From Lunularia cruciata (taxonomy: Eukaryota > Streptophyta > Marchantiopsida > Lunulariales > Lunulariaceae): a DNA stretch of 64,000 nucleotides. Within the stretch, counting starts at the first letter, position 1; each line of letters opens with the position of its first letter. The stretch covers positions 18,544,001-18,608,000 of the forward strand of contig OX419762.1 of assembly GCA_948567375.1 (NCBI GenBank). The letters run 5' to 3'. Under the pieces are notes generated by a model that saw only the letters and a program-made list of their open reading frames with translations, had not been told where the DNA came from and made no database searches. A program made the translations under genes and the position numbers. Below are positions 44,901-58,130 of this stretch, piece after piece.

Positions 44901-46675
44901 TGATATAACCTCAAAGAAAACGAAAGAGAACAAAAACATGTGGGGAACGACGGTGGACACTATCCTTCTACATTTATCGCCCCAGCAGAAAGCAAACGTA
45001 ATGACCAAAGGCTCTTGAATAAGGAATCTGGAAACTTCCTCGGAGAGGACAACAACAAGAGTAAAGATGTCTGGAAGTCACATTGTACCTTATTCATGCG
45101 GCCATACTCTCCCATGTCGAACCATAGTTTACATAACTTCAGATTAGTCTTGAACCATAATCTCTGTACACAAAGAATTGACAGGTTTGCACCCCTGGCC
45201 ATCAAGAACGCAAATCAATGCTATTCCGCTTATATTCTGAAAATTCCAAGCTTTCAGTTGATTCGGGATGCAAGAAAGCGGCAGTCCCTTACCTAGTGAG
45301 CAACTTTAGACTACGCTATCACATGCCGAGCGTAATTCACAAAAGGCTCCCAGTCCTATTCAAGACATACTCTTCACTAAAAGACTGACGCTTGGGCATA
45401 TGAAGGTTGATTCGTTGCCAACGAAATTGGCGATCCTTTCCGGACACAGGATTGTCGAATCTACACATGCTAATGCCATCAAGTTCATGGGGTATTTATT
45501 CATAACCTGCCGGCTCGATAAGAAACGATAGGGAATCATGGCTGGTACTCTCACCTCATTTTTTGCTTCTTCAAGAGCTTTTAGGGTAGTTTGGTAAAAC
45601 TCCTGGAGAAGCTCCAGATTTTGGCTGGCACTTCCAGACACAAAGTCTAAAATGTTGTTGATGCACTTCTCACTGTAATTCCGAGTAACTGCTGATTTTA
45701 TGTAAGTTAGCATCTCCCTGTAGGCATCCATCATCTCCTTGTAATTTCCAAGCCGGTAATGTAGTTTCACGGTCTGCTTTAAAGCCTTGAAACCCCTGCC
45801 AAAGTATGTCATTATTAAAGCTTTGGTTTGAAACTCAACCTCCTTCAGGGCTCCTTATTCATGCTCTTCAACTCACTCTGTCCAATGACACTGATAGCTT
45901 GTGCAATTTACTCAGTAATCAAAAGACGCCAGTTCAACAGCATCCAACGTTGAATAAGACGCGGATAGAGCGTTCCATGCGAAAGCACACATCTAACTTG
46001 AGTCTAGGAACCTTACTTGTAGGCGTACATGTTATGGAAAAAGATGCTTACCATTCTCCCTTCTCTCCTTCCATCTTCACCACTTCAGCAAAGCCCTTCA
46101 GAGCACCCTCTGGATCGGCTTCAACTAGTCCTGCAAGGCATAGACGTGATCCTGGAATCAGATGATGCAGAATCTCCCCAAGCATCACGCTCTTCTAAGA
46201 GGACACACCCTACGGTAGCTTGCAAGGATTGCCTGATACATATGGTAATATGCAGGAAGTATGCGATGTACCGCATTTACACCTCCAATGTGTACAGTTT
46301 CAATTTCCTGCAATCTGACAAGGGAGTTCATTTTATGGTGAAAATGTGGATGACATTATCTTCACACAGAGTTGTCTGCTGCACTCTTGTAAGGGGACAG
46401 TCCCATTGAGCTAGACAGATGAAGCCATTTGAATACACGAGCGTGTAGCTCGTCGCGCTGAAATTCACGATGTCTACCTCACGATGATCGCGTAACATGA
46501 TTGGAAACAGAGAAACAGAAATCGTTGAAAAACTCCGTTCTCTGAAGGAACATAACTTTCCGGACTGAAAAATTCAGGTAAGTAGCACACCTTTCGAATT
46601 GTAGTATTGATTTTCAATATCTACATCTTGTTCTTCAGGTTCCTCGTCAGAATACTCGAACCCGTAGTCTTCCAT
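41969..46675 (-). CDS. CSN2: COP9 signalosome complex subunit 2 (11 exons)
   Basis: Exons on the minus strand: 46591-46675, 46052-46130, 45555-45795, 45089-45163, 44544-44678, 43822-44009, 43429-43497, 43180-43270, 42710-42844, 42213-42325, 41969-42059. All introns are GT-AG and phases join to 1302 nt, giving 433 residues, close to the plant length of about 440. The N-terminus has the acidic [12 protein letters not shown] start and ENQYYNSK. Helical repeats follow ([59 protein letters not shown]). A PCI/winged-helix domain ends the protein ([48 protein letters not shown]). CSN2 (FUS12 in Arabidopsis) is a scaffold subunit of the complex that removes NEDD8 from cullins, controlling ubiquitin ligases and light signalling. 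Intact, no frameshift. The ATG at 46675 is the first in frame after an upstream stop-free stretch of a few codons. Confidence 0.95.
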
Positions 46676-46832
46676 GTCTGCATCTTCAGTTGCCACACAG
46701 CAGACACCCGAGTTTGTCGCAGTCAGAAATGGTGCAGATTCTAAACGTCAAACCACGATCAGACAGCACGGTATATGCCTACAGATAACCTCTAGATTTT
46801 CACTTCACGTCACAGCCTGAAAGCGGATGTAC

Positions 46833-47600
46833 TCATGCAGCGTCTATGCCCTTTAGTTCCTTACGTAAGGCGCTCAAAGCATCGCTGCGTAGGCAATCAG
46901 TCCCGATGATCAAGGGATGAGCAATGCCCCTGTACTGAGAAAAATATTTTATAATTTCCTGCCCAGAAGCTGAACAGTATATCTAGCCTTTGAATCGTCG
47001 AGCCATCAAAATCTCTTTGTTTACTGTAAGCTGTTTATTAAGTGTGCTGGGAAAATCGCCGAGATAGCCAAATTGCATTCTTCTGTGACCCCAGAGGAGT
47101 ACCACATTTCCAAAATCAAGTATCACCGAGACGTTCAATCATCACTACCACGCCCTAAAACGACAGTAACGTCACTCGAAACAACCCAAATTTTAACGAG
47201 TCACCGACGTGTTCCTACTAATCTCTCAGCCTGCTCCCAGTCTTTCTTACCGGAATCCATGATTGCTCCTCAAAGGAGAAAACGACAGCTGATCCGCTAT
47301 CCCTTCCTTCCAATTCGGCCTTGTATTCGCGGAGCTCCTGCTGCTCCACCGGCTCACAAGAACCAAAGAGCTGAAAAATGAGCTTGTAAAATTTTAAGTC
47401 GATCTATCTTCCAGCGACGTACAGAATCCCGAATTCTCACAAACGAGAGGATCGGATGGTACAACCCTAGAGACAAGTAGGAAGAGCTGAAGACAACCAG
47501 CCGGAGGAAGTAAGGTAAAGTGCTCAATGTTCTGGAAGAGGGAAGAGATCTCTTCGTAAAACATCGAAGCTTTAGAACACAGTGTGACGGGTCCCACGGA
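46833..47600 (-). CDS. Possible small gene: exon-like segments upstream of CSN2
   Basis: Two minus-strand stretches look like coding exons. 47251-47370 is 40 codons, preceded by TTTTTCAG and followed by GTAAGA, and reads in part EPVEQQELREYKAELEGRD. 46833-46934 follows TTTTCTCAG, reads YRGIAHPLIIGTDCL and then LSALRKELKGIDAA, and stops at TGA. Both are phase 0 at the shared junction, so they join cleanly. A 5' part may lie at 47394-47600 (frame beginning MGPVTLCSKASMFYEE), but I found no donor that keeps frame, so the start is unresolved. The stop is only about 160 bases from the CSN2 start. No family recognised. Alternative: 5' untranslated exons of CSN2. Confidence 0.3.
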
Positions 47601-48286
47601 CGGACTTGGCGTTAGTAAACCATGCGGATGCGCACGTTACTGACTGATTGACTGACGAATGAACGGCAACTTCTCGACTGACGGGACGGACATCCGGGTT
47701 CTTTCATCAACGGACTTACTATGGAATCTCCGTTTCCATGTCACAATCCATCCATTTGGATGTTTCCAATAATAATAATATCATTTCTAAGTAACGCAAT
47801 TTGAGAGATATTCACATATTACTTACACATGAAAATCAGCGATATTATGAGATTTTTTTCTAGGGTTGATTATTTTCTACATAGTATATAGGCAGAAAAA
47901 TAAAAATAAAACAAGTGGATACAACTTTTGACTATAACATCACACGAGATTATATGGGGGAGGATATGTTATTTACCACTTTCAGAGTATAAATTATATA
48001 AAAAGGATCTGGTGGAGTGCTCCTGCTTTAGGATGTATGAACTATTCATCAGTAACTGCCTTATCGCCTCTACTAGGAGGGATGCTCATGGCTCGGAAAC
48101 GCAAAGATGTGGGTGATGCTCTCCATGGGTGGTAGGTACCCATGGATGGAGAGCATCCTTACGACAATAACCATGGCACCCATGATCTCTGAACATAACA
48201 GAAGGTAATATGGTCCCTGCCATAGGTTTGATGTACTAAGAGTTTCAAGGGTCATCGTAATTAGAAAAAGGCGACCACATAGAACA
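47601..48286. other. Intergenic
   Basis: No gene. An imperfect hairpin built on GATGCTCTCCAT and its complement lies at about 48115-48157, with the sequence GGGTGGTAGGTACCC at its tip. Confidence 0.45.
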
Positions 48287-49245
48287 CAAGGACTCCATCA
48301 AGTTGTACAAGGGAGAGACAAAAGAGGTAAAATGGGGCTAGTCCTCAATAGTATAGATATGAGAAATCTGCCCCATCGCACCTGAGATATATCCGAGCTA
48401 TATAAATCGTAAGATCTACAAACTATTGGAATATCCAAAGAAGCATCACATAGAATGATTATTCTCTTACGGATGGCACCACCCAATGCTCTCTGTACGG
48501 TAATAGACACACACTATCTAAAGTATGATACAAAGTATGAGAACGTACTCTTAACATCTCATACGATAAGCTCTCATGCATTCCCTGGAAAATGTGTTGG
48601 AAGCTGTGTCCATCCCTCCATAAATTCCAAGGCTAGAGGACAAAGAGGTGACCTCTTTGCATATCCCTATACTTGGAGACCTTACTTGTTGCAGCTCTGC
48701 TTGCCACCCGTTCAAGAGGATGAGTAATCACTTCCTAAAAAATTGCATCACACGTAGGGTTTGTAACCACAACATCCTCCACTGTCACCTTATCATCTTG
48801 GACTAAGTATAAGTACACATGTCATTTGCAAAGCATAGGAATGCTCTCTCCAAGCAAGGTATCCACTCTCTCGTGCTATAGCAAACACTATATCCTTGAT
48901 GGCATCATGGGTAGCTATATTTTGTCCTCCAAAAGGACACCATGTCATATGGACCGCTACAACATCTAGTGTAGAACCACACTCATAAGTGAGTAAAGAA
49001 GATGCATACAAGTGGACCAAACCTAGGCAGAACCTCATTGTTGTAGAGAAGGTGGTTGTGTGAGTCAGAATGCCCCAATGCACAGTTGAGTTAGGATCCA
49101 AGAGCCTACACCCTTGCCGGAGCAAGAACAAAGACATGCTCTGCAAGAACAAAGACATGCTCTAGTGGCCCGAGGAATGGATGAGTCAACTAAGAGAGAA
49201 TGTAGCATATGTTGACATTGTAATCCCATCAAGGAAGACTGCAAA
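48287..49245 (-). mobile_element. LINE-type retroposon 3' fragment (family C), copy 2
   Basis: Aligns along its length with 28556-29520. The minus frame 48793-49158 holds the better preserved upstream part: ECGSTLDVVAVHMTWCPFGG, then HDAIKDIVFAIARESGYLAW. This is the Cys/His and R-H-D pattern near the end of LINE polyproteins. Downstream parts are frameshifted. A 21-bp unit (starting GCAAGAACAAAGACATGCTC) is doubled at 49122-49164. Confidence 0.6.
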
Positions 49246-49975
49246 CCTCAAGTCCAATCTGACGGTAGTGAAGCAAAGGATTGAAGGTCATCTCGTGCCC
49301 GTAGGAATAGACCATCTCTCCTTTGCCGCAATGGGAGAGAAAAGTATCTCTCCTCCATCTCGATCATATATGTTTCCAAAATTGACCTAGCAACAACCAC
49401 AAAATGGGAGGCCTATAGCACCATAATTGATCAATATGTTTATATTTTATTTTCAAAAAAAAGTTTATGATTTTATATATAGATTATTCTGATTTTCTTT
49501 GAACTAAAATGTATTTGAAACTCTATTTCATGTTTTAGTGGGTTATTGATATATAGTTTAATTGATAGATAAAGTTTTAACTCAAGAATTGAACTACCAT
49601 TAGATTGAGAGTACGGTAACCAGTGGCATTGAACTGGATGACTCGTCTGATCTATATGAAACACAATGAAAATCCATCGTTTACCCATAGATGGTCCTCG
49701 CAAATATTCACTATAAGAAAAGAAAAGAAACGATTCAATAGATATTCTACATAAAGGAAACTGAAACAAAGCCCGCATGTGCTAAATATTCAGTCGTAGT
49801 TCAGTCTCTTTAGATAATAGACAGATTAAATCTTCAGTAAAATATATGCTAACTTAACATACCATAAATCATAAATCATGGGTTAAGATAAACTCTAAGT
49901 TTAACTTCTAAAATACACACAGGACCAATATTAGTTTCGAATGAACATTCAGTTACGCGTTGAAAGAGTTAAGAT
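49246..49975. other. AT-rich intergenic DNA
   Basis: Nothing recognised. Confidence 0.4.
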
Positions 49976-50047
49976 AATTTTCATCCACTTCGTTTCGTAA
50001 AACACGATTAAAGCGTGTGTTTACGACACACGAAGTGGACGAAAATT
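49976..50047. repeat. Foldback repeat, 18-bp arms
   Basis: AATTTTCATCCACTTCGT (49976-49993) pairs with ACGAAGTGGACGAAAATT (50030-50047) with one mismatch. The interior TCGTAAAACAC/GTGTTTACGA can pair further. The whole 72 bases could be a tiny foldback element. Confidence 0.75.
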
Positions 50048-50404
50048 CCGTGGATAAATGTGCTAATGAATGCTCATAAAGGGGATCTTTCACATTATTT
50101 GGGTTGAATTTGTGGAGCCGGTGAAACTTGCTTTGTGTTCGGATAAAATGGATAGATTCTGGAATATATCTGAAAAGATATTCATTAATTAACAAAGAGA
50201 CTTTCTGAATTGTTCGACATGTTTGAGATTTATTCCTGGAATTATAGTGATTGTCTTGGCGATTCGAAAGGTAGAATAGAAGAACCCGCAGGATCAAAAT
50301 TCAAATATCATAAATGAGCATAAGGAGAGACTCGATCGAGTGCTCAAGCTTCGGTGATCTCTGCGAAATAGAAAACGCCAAAACGCGAAACAAGATCGCG
50401 AAAA
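50048..50404. other. Intergenic
   Basis: Nothing recognised. Confidence 0.35.
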
Positions 50405-51055
50405 ACACGGCTGACTTCATCATCATCTAAGATGGAAACGAGTCACATGATTATCCCCGAAGGAAGAAAAGGAAAATGGAAGTACATGGCACTGAAAAGT
50501 ACGAAACAGAACATGACCGAGCTTCATCATCTTCAACACCGTAACACAACGTGACTGAATTCATGCATCGTCTACAATAAACGAGATGACATGACATGAC
50601 ATGAATCTACAATATATGACATGGATTCATCCTCACCTACAAGACATTACATGAGAAACATGGCTGAATTCATCATTTACAAAACCACAGCACCACTTGA
50701 CTTAATTCATTCATCATCTACAGGAAATGACATGGTTACGTAGACATGGATTCCTACAATACATAAAAACATAGAAACATGACTGAATTTTTCAAATGAA
50801 TTCATGGAATGCGAATACTGAACACAACTTGACTGAACTCATATATCATTTACAATACATGACAGCATCCATTGCTCATCTAGACACATGACTGAATTCA
50901 CCAAATGAATTCATCGAATGCGAACAAGTAACACAACTTGACTTGAACTCATTCATCATCTACGATACTTGATCGCATTCATTGATAATCGCGATACATG
51001 ACATGAGAAACATGACTGACTTCATTCATCATCTACGAAACCGCAACTCAACTTG
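50405..51055. repeat. Degenerate minisatellite
   Basis: The theme ACATGACTGAATTCATTCAT followed by CATCTACAA recurs about a dozen times with variable spacers. Larger units such as AAATGAATTCATGGAATGCG (about 50796 and 50902) also repeat. Non-coding. Confidence 0.75.
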
Positions 51056-51128
51056 TGTTACGGTTCGTGTGCACGACACAAAGTTGGAGAACCCAACCGC
51101 CAGTTCAAATGGCTTGTGCCAAAGCCAA

Positions 51129-51215
51129 TTGGCGGGTTAAAGCAGCTACACGTGGTATGGAGAGCGCTTGGATTTCGTGCGGTTACGATTCTGAGAACAT
51201 AAGTTTCCCGCCAAA
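51129..51215. promoter_or_regulatory. Two E2F-like sites
   Basis: TTGGCGGG at 51129-51136 and TTTCCCGCCAAA at 51204-51215 match the E2F/DP consensus (TTTSSCGC and its complement). They lie in a short GC-richer island directly after the minisatellite. No gene downstream could be modelled, so the target is unknown. Confidence 0.35.
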
Positions 51216-51299
51216 AAGCAAGAAATACTTGCTGAAAATACGGTGACGCAAGGGCTGGTAAAATACGGATTGCTTCTCTTTCGTTTCCGGCTTGCATAT

Positions 51300-53820
51300 T
51301 GGTAATATAATTAGTCTAGTAAACGTGAATTTCATTTTATAGATACTAAGTGAAAATAATTAATAAAAATTACTGATGATTGCCCATGAAATGATATTAA
51401 CCATGAATTTCATGCATGATTATTGCATTAAATATAGAGTATAGATTTAGCTCCCTATTGTTTCTGTATGGTCAAACAACTTGCTCCTTCCCTTGTCTTC
51501 TTCTGTCTTAGTTCTTTATTAGTTCTTTGATGATCACTCAATAGATTTATCGCCACTTCGTTAATTTGGATCATCGGGTAATTTTGTTAAGATTTGCATG
51601 CTTTTGATACTACTAAATATTTCCTATATGTCTCGGGTCCGTCACGTTCTTCCGCTCATGATTTCGTATTCTTCTTTCGCATGCCTATTAATTTGCATTG
51701 CAGGGTCATTCTCCTTATTTCCATTTCTGCCTTTTAGTTAGAATTTAAGCTTCATACATTACAGTTTTTTTCCTTCCGTTGCAAAGTTATTACCTTGAGC
51801 CGCGCTCTTAGAACCTCCGAGTTTACTTGGGCAGTTTTCGAGCAGAATCTCGACCCGAGGGATGCTGACACTTGCTCTGCGTGAGATATTGATGAAGTCT
51901 CAAGTGCTTTTGTGCAAGTTTACAATGGTCGCCTTTTGCTTCCCTCAGTTGTTAGTGTCTCAGGGCTCTAGCGTCCATAGCGTTTGCTGAGATAAACTCT
52001 ATCCAATCCTCTGACACTTCACTCTTCCCGACCTAGAGACCATCTTCTCACTTCGCTCCAATTCACGTTTGTTGACATGAATCATGGTTCCTGTACATGC
52101 TTTTGGTATCTAGTCTGCTCATTTTTATGTCCAGTTCTGCCAATAAAACGAAGGATGGGAAGACCACATCAAGCCTTACAAAAGAGAGACGAAAGGAGTA
52201 AAATGGGGCTATGCCCCAATAGAGTCTATACGAGGAATCCATTACAAGCTGTTCTCTCTATTTTGCTACATGCTTTGTTTAGCAGCTATCGATTACCTGA
52301 TCTATATCAATTCTCTGCTGTTATTGATCTGGATATATTAATCCCCGTCTCTAGGACAGCTTCCATCCTCATATCTCCAATATCATGATATCATGTTTAC
52401 ATTTCATTCGCATTCCGCACATGAGTTCTGGATCCCCGTTTGAAGAACGGCTTCTGCTCTTATGTCCTAATATATATAGAGTTACATATTCATATATTTC
52501 ATATAGAATAAAGTATCATTGCAGTTTTTGTTTATTTAATAGACTATATATTTCTTAATGGTAGTAATTGCCTATTTAAACAATTTCGCGTACGTATTAT
52601 CTGTATGTATTGCCTACTTATCTTATTATATCTATTACGAAACCATTCAAAATCTACATCTTGTTTTTCAATTCAATATTTGGATCTTACCTTTTGTCTA
52701 CCTTTGATTGATTTTGTTTCTTCTTTCTTTCTGGCAGTTTTCTATCTTACTCTTCATTTTTTTCCTACATCCTTCTCTTGCCTCTAGTATTAGTTCATTT
52801 GGTCTCTTTTAACATCTCTAAGATCTTTTAACCTGCTGGTCTTGTGGTCTTAGAATATCTTATGAATTTAGAAATACTTAAATATTTGTCTAAATGTACA
52901 ATTTATCCAACTGAAGTATAATTTGATGACATAACCTAATAAGAAGAGCCATAAACAAAGACCAACTCTATTTTCATATTTCACTTGCTTTTTGTTGGTG
53001 ATCTTTTCGGTTTTACCTTCACTAGGTTGAATTAGAAAAATAAAGAGTATCTTCCAAATTACAATCATGTAATAGAAACAATAAATTATCCGGAAAATCT
53101 AATTAAAGAATAAATATCCTTCAACATATCAAGATTTTCTTGTTTCTGCTTTGTCCATGTTGATCCTACCGCATCGTCACACATAATCCCTCTAATATTT
53201 CCATGTTTCTCACCAATTTAGATTAGTCGAGGACCTGTCTGCATGAAAATCATGAGCCCAAGATTCTTGGTCTCTTGCACGGAAGTGAGAAGTCGTCATA
53301 CTCTCATCATCACAGAACGAGATTGAAGCAACTTGAAACATGAAACAGAAAAAGGAGGCCCAGATCTTGCATTTCAGGAATAAAGCCTACCGGCGCATGC
53401 TGCTGCTCTAACTGGGGACGCATCAAATGACTGCATTCTGTAGCTTTTTAGGAGTCAACTCGGTGGTCCACATTTAAGGCCAACGTCAACACTATCATCC
53501 GGATGGAAGTATGATGCCCCGGTACTGCTGGAAATAGCGTTGATGATTGGCAAGCCGTTCCAGTAAGCACCAAAGGAGTCGGACCTTCAACGCGGTAATA
53601 TGATTCTAAAACGGTAAACCGAGTAATATTCTAGCGTGTCATCAACCGTCTATAACTCTGTATCCCGCAGATTAGCAACATCCCTCACTTTTGGGCCATT
53701 GGACCCTTACCTGCCTTATGCGGCAAGGAATATCAAAGTTTCAGACTGGCTATACCTCAATTTCTCGCTAACTTGAAGACTGTGTGATAGGAAATGGGCA
53801 GCGATTTATCTGTAAGAACC
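51300..53820. other. Intergenic, contains a small family C fragment
   Basis: AT-rich. At 52150-52240 a stretch (GGATGGGAAGACCACATCAAGCC and onward) matches the 5' end of the family C copies as they lie on the plus strand. No gene seen. Confidence 0.45.
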
Positions 53821-55893
53821 TTACATCAACCGCCCGACATACTTGGATCGCGGAAACTCCTGCTGGAGCTTCGGCCACTGGACAAAAAACTGGTCCATTA
53901 GATGTAGCTTATAAAAGAGCAACCCTGTTAGAGATAATCTTCGTACTCTGGCTATGCTCTCCACGTACACCATTACTATCCATTTCATGCCTAGCACCTG
54001 AAACCGCAACAACCAGTGTTAAAAACTGAAATTGTCAACATACGGCTGTGGCTAGTAATAGGATCCGCTTAGAAAACTAAATAAACGCATAACGGAGGGA
54101 AATACTCATGTGAACAGTGAGTACTTAACGTACATCACATGTAACCTAACCTCCAAAGTTCGGTAAGACACGATATTACTAGCGTCGACAACAAACTGAA
54201 TGGAATGGAAAAACGAAAATGACGGAAATCAGACGAAAATGAAATGGTGGAACGAATCAGCAAAGAAGTGAGATAACAAATAAACTAAGATGAATAAGAA
54301 GATGAAATACTTTAGCAAAAGGACAATACACACGGCAAAGCTATCATATATTAGTGAACTAGCGGAAGGGAATGTGGCCGTCAGTGCACCTACAGTGCTA
54401 ACATTCGTATAAACCACCGATGCTTTGTAGATAGACAAACAAATCACATGGATTCAATACAAGGTCCTGCTCTAGATGTTTCTCAGATTTCAGAACAGCT
54501 ATGGCAACAGGAAAGCTGGCCTAGTAGTACTATCCAAAATCTTAGGAATCACATTCTACAGGTTACCACCAAAGCAACCCCTTAATCATAACATAACAAA
54601 GTTCAAAAAGAATCGAGGTTCAAGACATTGTTTTCTCGTTTCACATCTCTGAGCCTTACCTTTAAGAGGAAGCCAGCGACGCAGACGGGTAGACACGTTC
54701 CAGGTCCATTACAAAGAATCTACGATAAAACGCGAAGTTGGTAAGAAGACTTTCAAGAAAAGAAAAGCAATCGGCGCGAGAATCTCCGAATCAGTGCTAC
54801 CTTACATAAATTTGGTGAAAAACGCGATTTTCTGAACAAAATATTAGCTCGAGTAAGGATAGTGCTCACGACATCAGGCCTGATGCTGAACGCCAGCAGA
54901 AATGCATGGCCCATCGCAAGCAGAGTGGTCGCAATGGATGTCATATAGGATTGACCAACTTCCCTGCTTCTGTAAATTCGATGATAGGTAGTGTGCCCAG
55001 TTGCATGACCTTTGGCCTGTATCTCCATTCATTCTGCCATCAGCACTAGTAGATGGCCTAGTCAAAACCACAGTCTCCTAGTATGCCATCTGCGGTTCCA
55101 ACATCATACAGTGATATAGCCACAAAGGTAATTAAACAAAGCTGGGACTACAAGTGTCGTCCTCAACGAAAAGGATTCTGAGAAAGAATGTTGCATTGGA
55201 AAGTCATGAAACATTACCCTGTCCTCTTCTAGCCTCATAGCTTTTGCGAGACTGTGGTTGTCAGTCACGGCTGCAATGTAGCATCTTGGGGAGTAATGTT
55301 CAAAATTCAACTTCTCAACAATGTGCAGAATTTCAGCAGTGTGTCCACCTGAGAGAAAGAAGTGAAGGACTGTCATGTCAAAATGACGGAAAGCATTTCT
55401 TTCAGTAATAACAAATCCAAATCCAAAGACACATGGGTCCCAAAGATACCGAGTTCTCTGTACTGAACAAGGTTATTTGGCTCCCGTTTATCTGTGATCC
55501 AAGGGCATCGTGTTGTCTGACCTTGCATCCTATTCTTAATTCTCAAACCACAGTAGTCGAACAAAGTCTGACCTAGCAACAGTAATCTCAAGCTTGAATA
55601 GTTGGATCTTACAAAATCTTGATTCTGAAAATTATCTTGGCACATTTTCCTCAGGGGAACTTCAACATCATAATCGGCATTTAGATAGCCATTTTGCAGA
55701 CGGAACGGAGTTCAGTACAGTACATACCAGAACCCAGAACAATGAGAGTTTTCAAAGGGCGCTTCTTGACCCCTTCCATCTGAACCAGAGGATACCCCGT
55801 CAAAATTACCACTGTCACTAATCGAGCCAGTAAACCGACCACGAACGCCCAGAACAAAATCGCGGACCATCTCAGCCCCTCCTCCTCCACCAT
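53821..55893 (-). CDS. ALG14: UDP-N-acetylglucosamine transferase subunit ALG14 (5 exons)
   Basis: Minus-strand exons 55722-55893, 55218-55348, 54870-55016, 54660-54719 and 53821-53997 join in phase to 687 nt, giving 228 residues, the normal size for the family. All introns are GT-AG. Residues about 8-35 form a membrane helix (WSAILFWAFVVGLLARLV). Then come LIVLGSG|GHTAEILHI (glycosyltransferase-type Rossmann start, split by intron 1), IYRSREVGQSYMTS, the signature CNGPGTCLPVC, and the C-terminal YVESIARVRRLSLTG with FVQWPKL. ALG14 anchors ALG13 at the ER membrane; together they add the second GlcNAc to dolichol-linked oligosaccharide for N-glycosylation. The frame stays open upstream to 56043, so a longer N-terminus is possible. 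I chose 55893 because it puts the membrane helix near the start. Confidence 0.93.
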
Positions 55894-58130
55894 ATTGAAC
55901 ACACAAACCTCAAAGGAACGTGAAAACACGTCCTCCGCTCTTTGATTCCGTGGGAATAGGATCTCAACTCCGTCTTGGGAAGAAAATGCTACTGCAGTCC
56001 CAGGGATCGGAGAACCTACGGCTGATAATATACGCTCCAACAATTTGTCAACTCTGCGTCCTCATCGACCAGTGCACACGAGCCGACTACCTACACTTCA
56101 AAATCAAGAGCTGCAGCAAATGTTCCGAGTTCAGGACACCAATCTTCCCCTCATGAAGGGGATCTGCTCGAAAAGTACATGCCCGTCCCAAAACAAGCGC
56201 GTTGCGTCTGAAGCCTTCACGGTAGGTTCTTTTCTTTCTGGGGGAGGACACAGCGGACTAGCATTATTTCTGACGTGGCTGCCACGTATAGTGCTAGGTT
56301 GCATTGTCAACACCCTTCAACCATTGAGGTTTGGCCGAGGATGAGTGGACATGTTCCTTGTTTTCTAGCATTTTGAGAGAAAGAGATAGCGCACATAGAA
56401 TAGGAAAAAGATGGAAAGACCCTATCAAGCCTTGTCCAAAACCTTTTATATGGAGGTCATCGATGGGCATCACTTGGTTGTTCTTCTGTAATCCCAAGGA
56501 TCCAAGACTATAGAGAAGAAAACCTGGACAAAACAGTGAAGAATACAAAGGGTAGAAAAGTTCAAGAAAGAGAAAAGGTAAAGCCTCAAAGAAAAAATAA
56601 GCACAAATTCTAAAAGCCATAAGACGAACTGAATTTAATAACCTTGCTGATGATTTGATTTTGATGGTAGATGTTACAGATGGTGTGATAAAGATGTCGT
56701 AGTACTATACCATTGTATTGACAATCATACTTAGTGAGAAATGTTGCATAATGTAATAAACAACATGTGCAAGAGTGTACTACATGTAAGAGAACTCTAA
56801 CTGCCTCAACATATTTGTGAAACCAATGGCGGGGGTGATTGAGATTGAAATATGAAACAATAATGATATGCAAAATTGCTGAAGTCTTTGTCCTCTATCA
56901 TATATCTTGTATCGCCAACCGAAATAGACCATAGAATAAAGAAAAAATCCCTAAAAAATCATAAAAAATCATAAAAAAAGTTTCAAGTAACATAGATATT
57001 AAAATATATGAACCTATAGTGGTGTATAATGATCTCATTACCACGAATGGCAATGATCAACCCTACTTGTGGTACTCTAGAACAAGCAAGTAACGATGGT
57101 TAAACCATGGTCAAGATTTAAAAGAAACCGAGCCACGTAGTGTACTCGGAAAAAAAGTGAGAAAGAAAAACAAAGACAACAAGAAGTGTATAAGAGATAA
57201 AGAGGTATATCTCAATGAAAAAGGGTTAAATCGAAATATAAAATTATCTTTCCACTAGTCTGTACACAAAAGAAAGAAAGCGGAATATTTCGAGGCTCAA
57301 AAAACCGCGTTTCATCCGGATTGTAAGTTTGTTTCATTCTAAAAACGTCATCCCAAAAATATCGATAGCAATACTTAGATTGCAAAGTCAGATTCCATCA
57401 ACCTCTAAGGATCACCAGAGAGCTCTTTTTAGGTAAAATAAAAAGGAAATAAATTGTCCTAATGCTGTGAACTCTATGATATAAATCCTCTAAAAATATG
57501 TCAAGTAAATAAGAAAACCCTAAACGGAATAGGATGTCCTGCCTGCCGCAATCTACGAAAACCCAATATCCTAGAGCACCGTAAAGTGAATAACCCTCTG
57601 TCTAAAATATAAGGTGAGCGTCATATCAAATGGTGGAGGGTGAATAAACTAGTCCACTTTGACATGTCTCACACGTGTGAAAGTGATCAACACGCCTTGT
57701 CAAGTGCAACCTATATAATTGTAATCAAATTTAAAGAATTTCAATAATAGTGCACACATGTTGTGTGTGCATCTTCTTGAAATGATTACAGAATTGATCT
57801 TTTCCTTTCTTAAGATTTTTCTCATGAAATTGTGTTATAATTTTCTTTCATATTTAATAACCATGCATAATGACCAATAGCTTTTTGACCAAATTGCAAT
57901 TTCTTCTAAAAAGATTATTGACAAAAAGTTCAGCTTCCATGTTATTTACTAAATGTTATACACCCGAATGCATGTAATTGTACCATGCACGTCAACTTTC
58001 AAATGAGGACGATTTGGCTGACCATTAATTTCATGCTCTAGATTGTACCGTAACACGACGTGCAATGCATGTTGAGACTCCAAGTTCTCTATAGATGTGA
58101 ACTAATTTAGGTTACACAAAATTTGTGTAT
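55894..58130. other. ALG14 upstream region and AT-rich intergenic DNA
   Basis: The first 300-400 bases are GC-richer and probably hold the ALG14 promoter. Short frames such as plus 56045-56344 are unsupported. Near 57555-57625 lies a diverged relative of the 1182-1490 repeat (family D). Confidence 0.4.
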
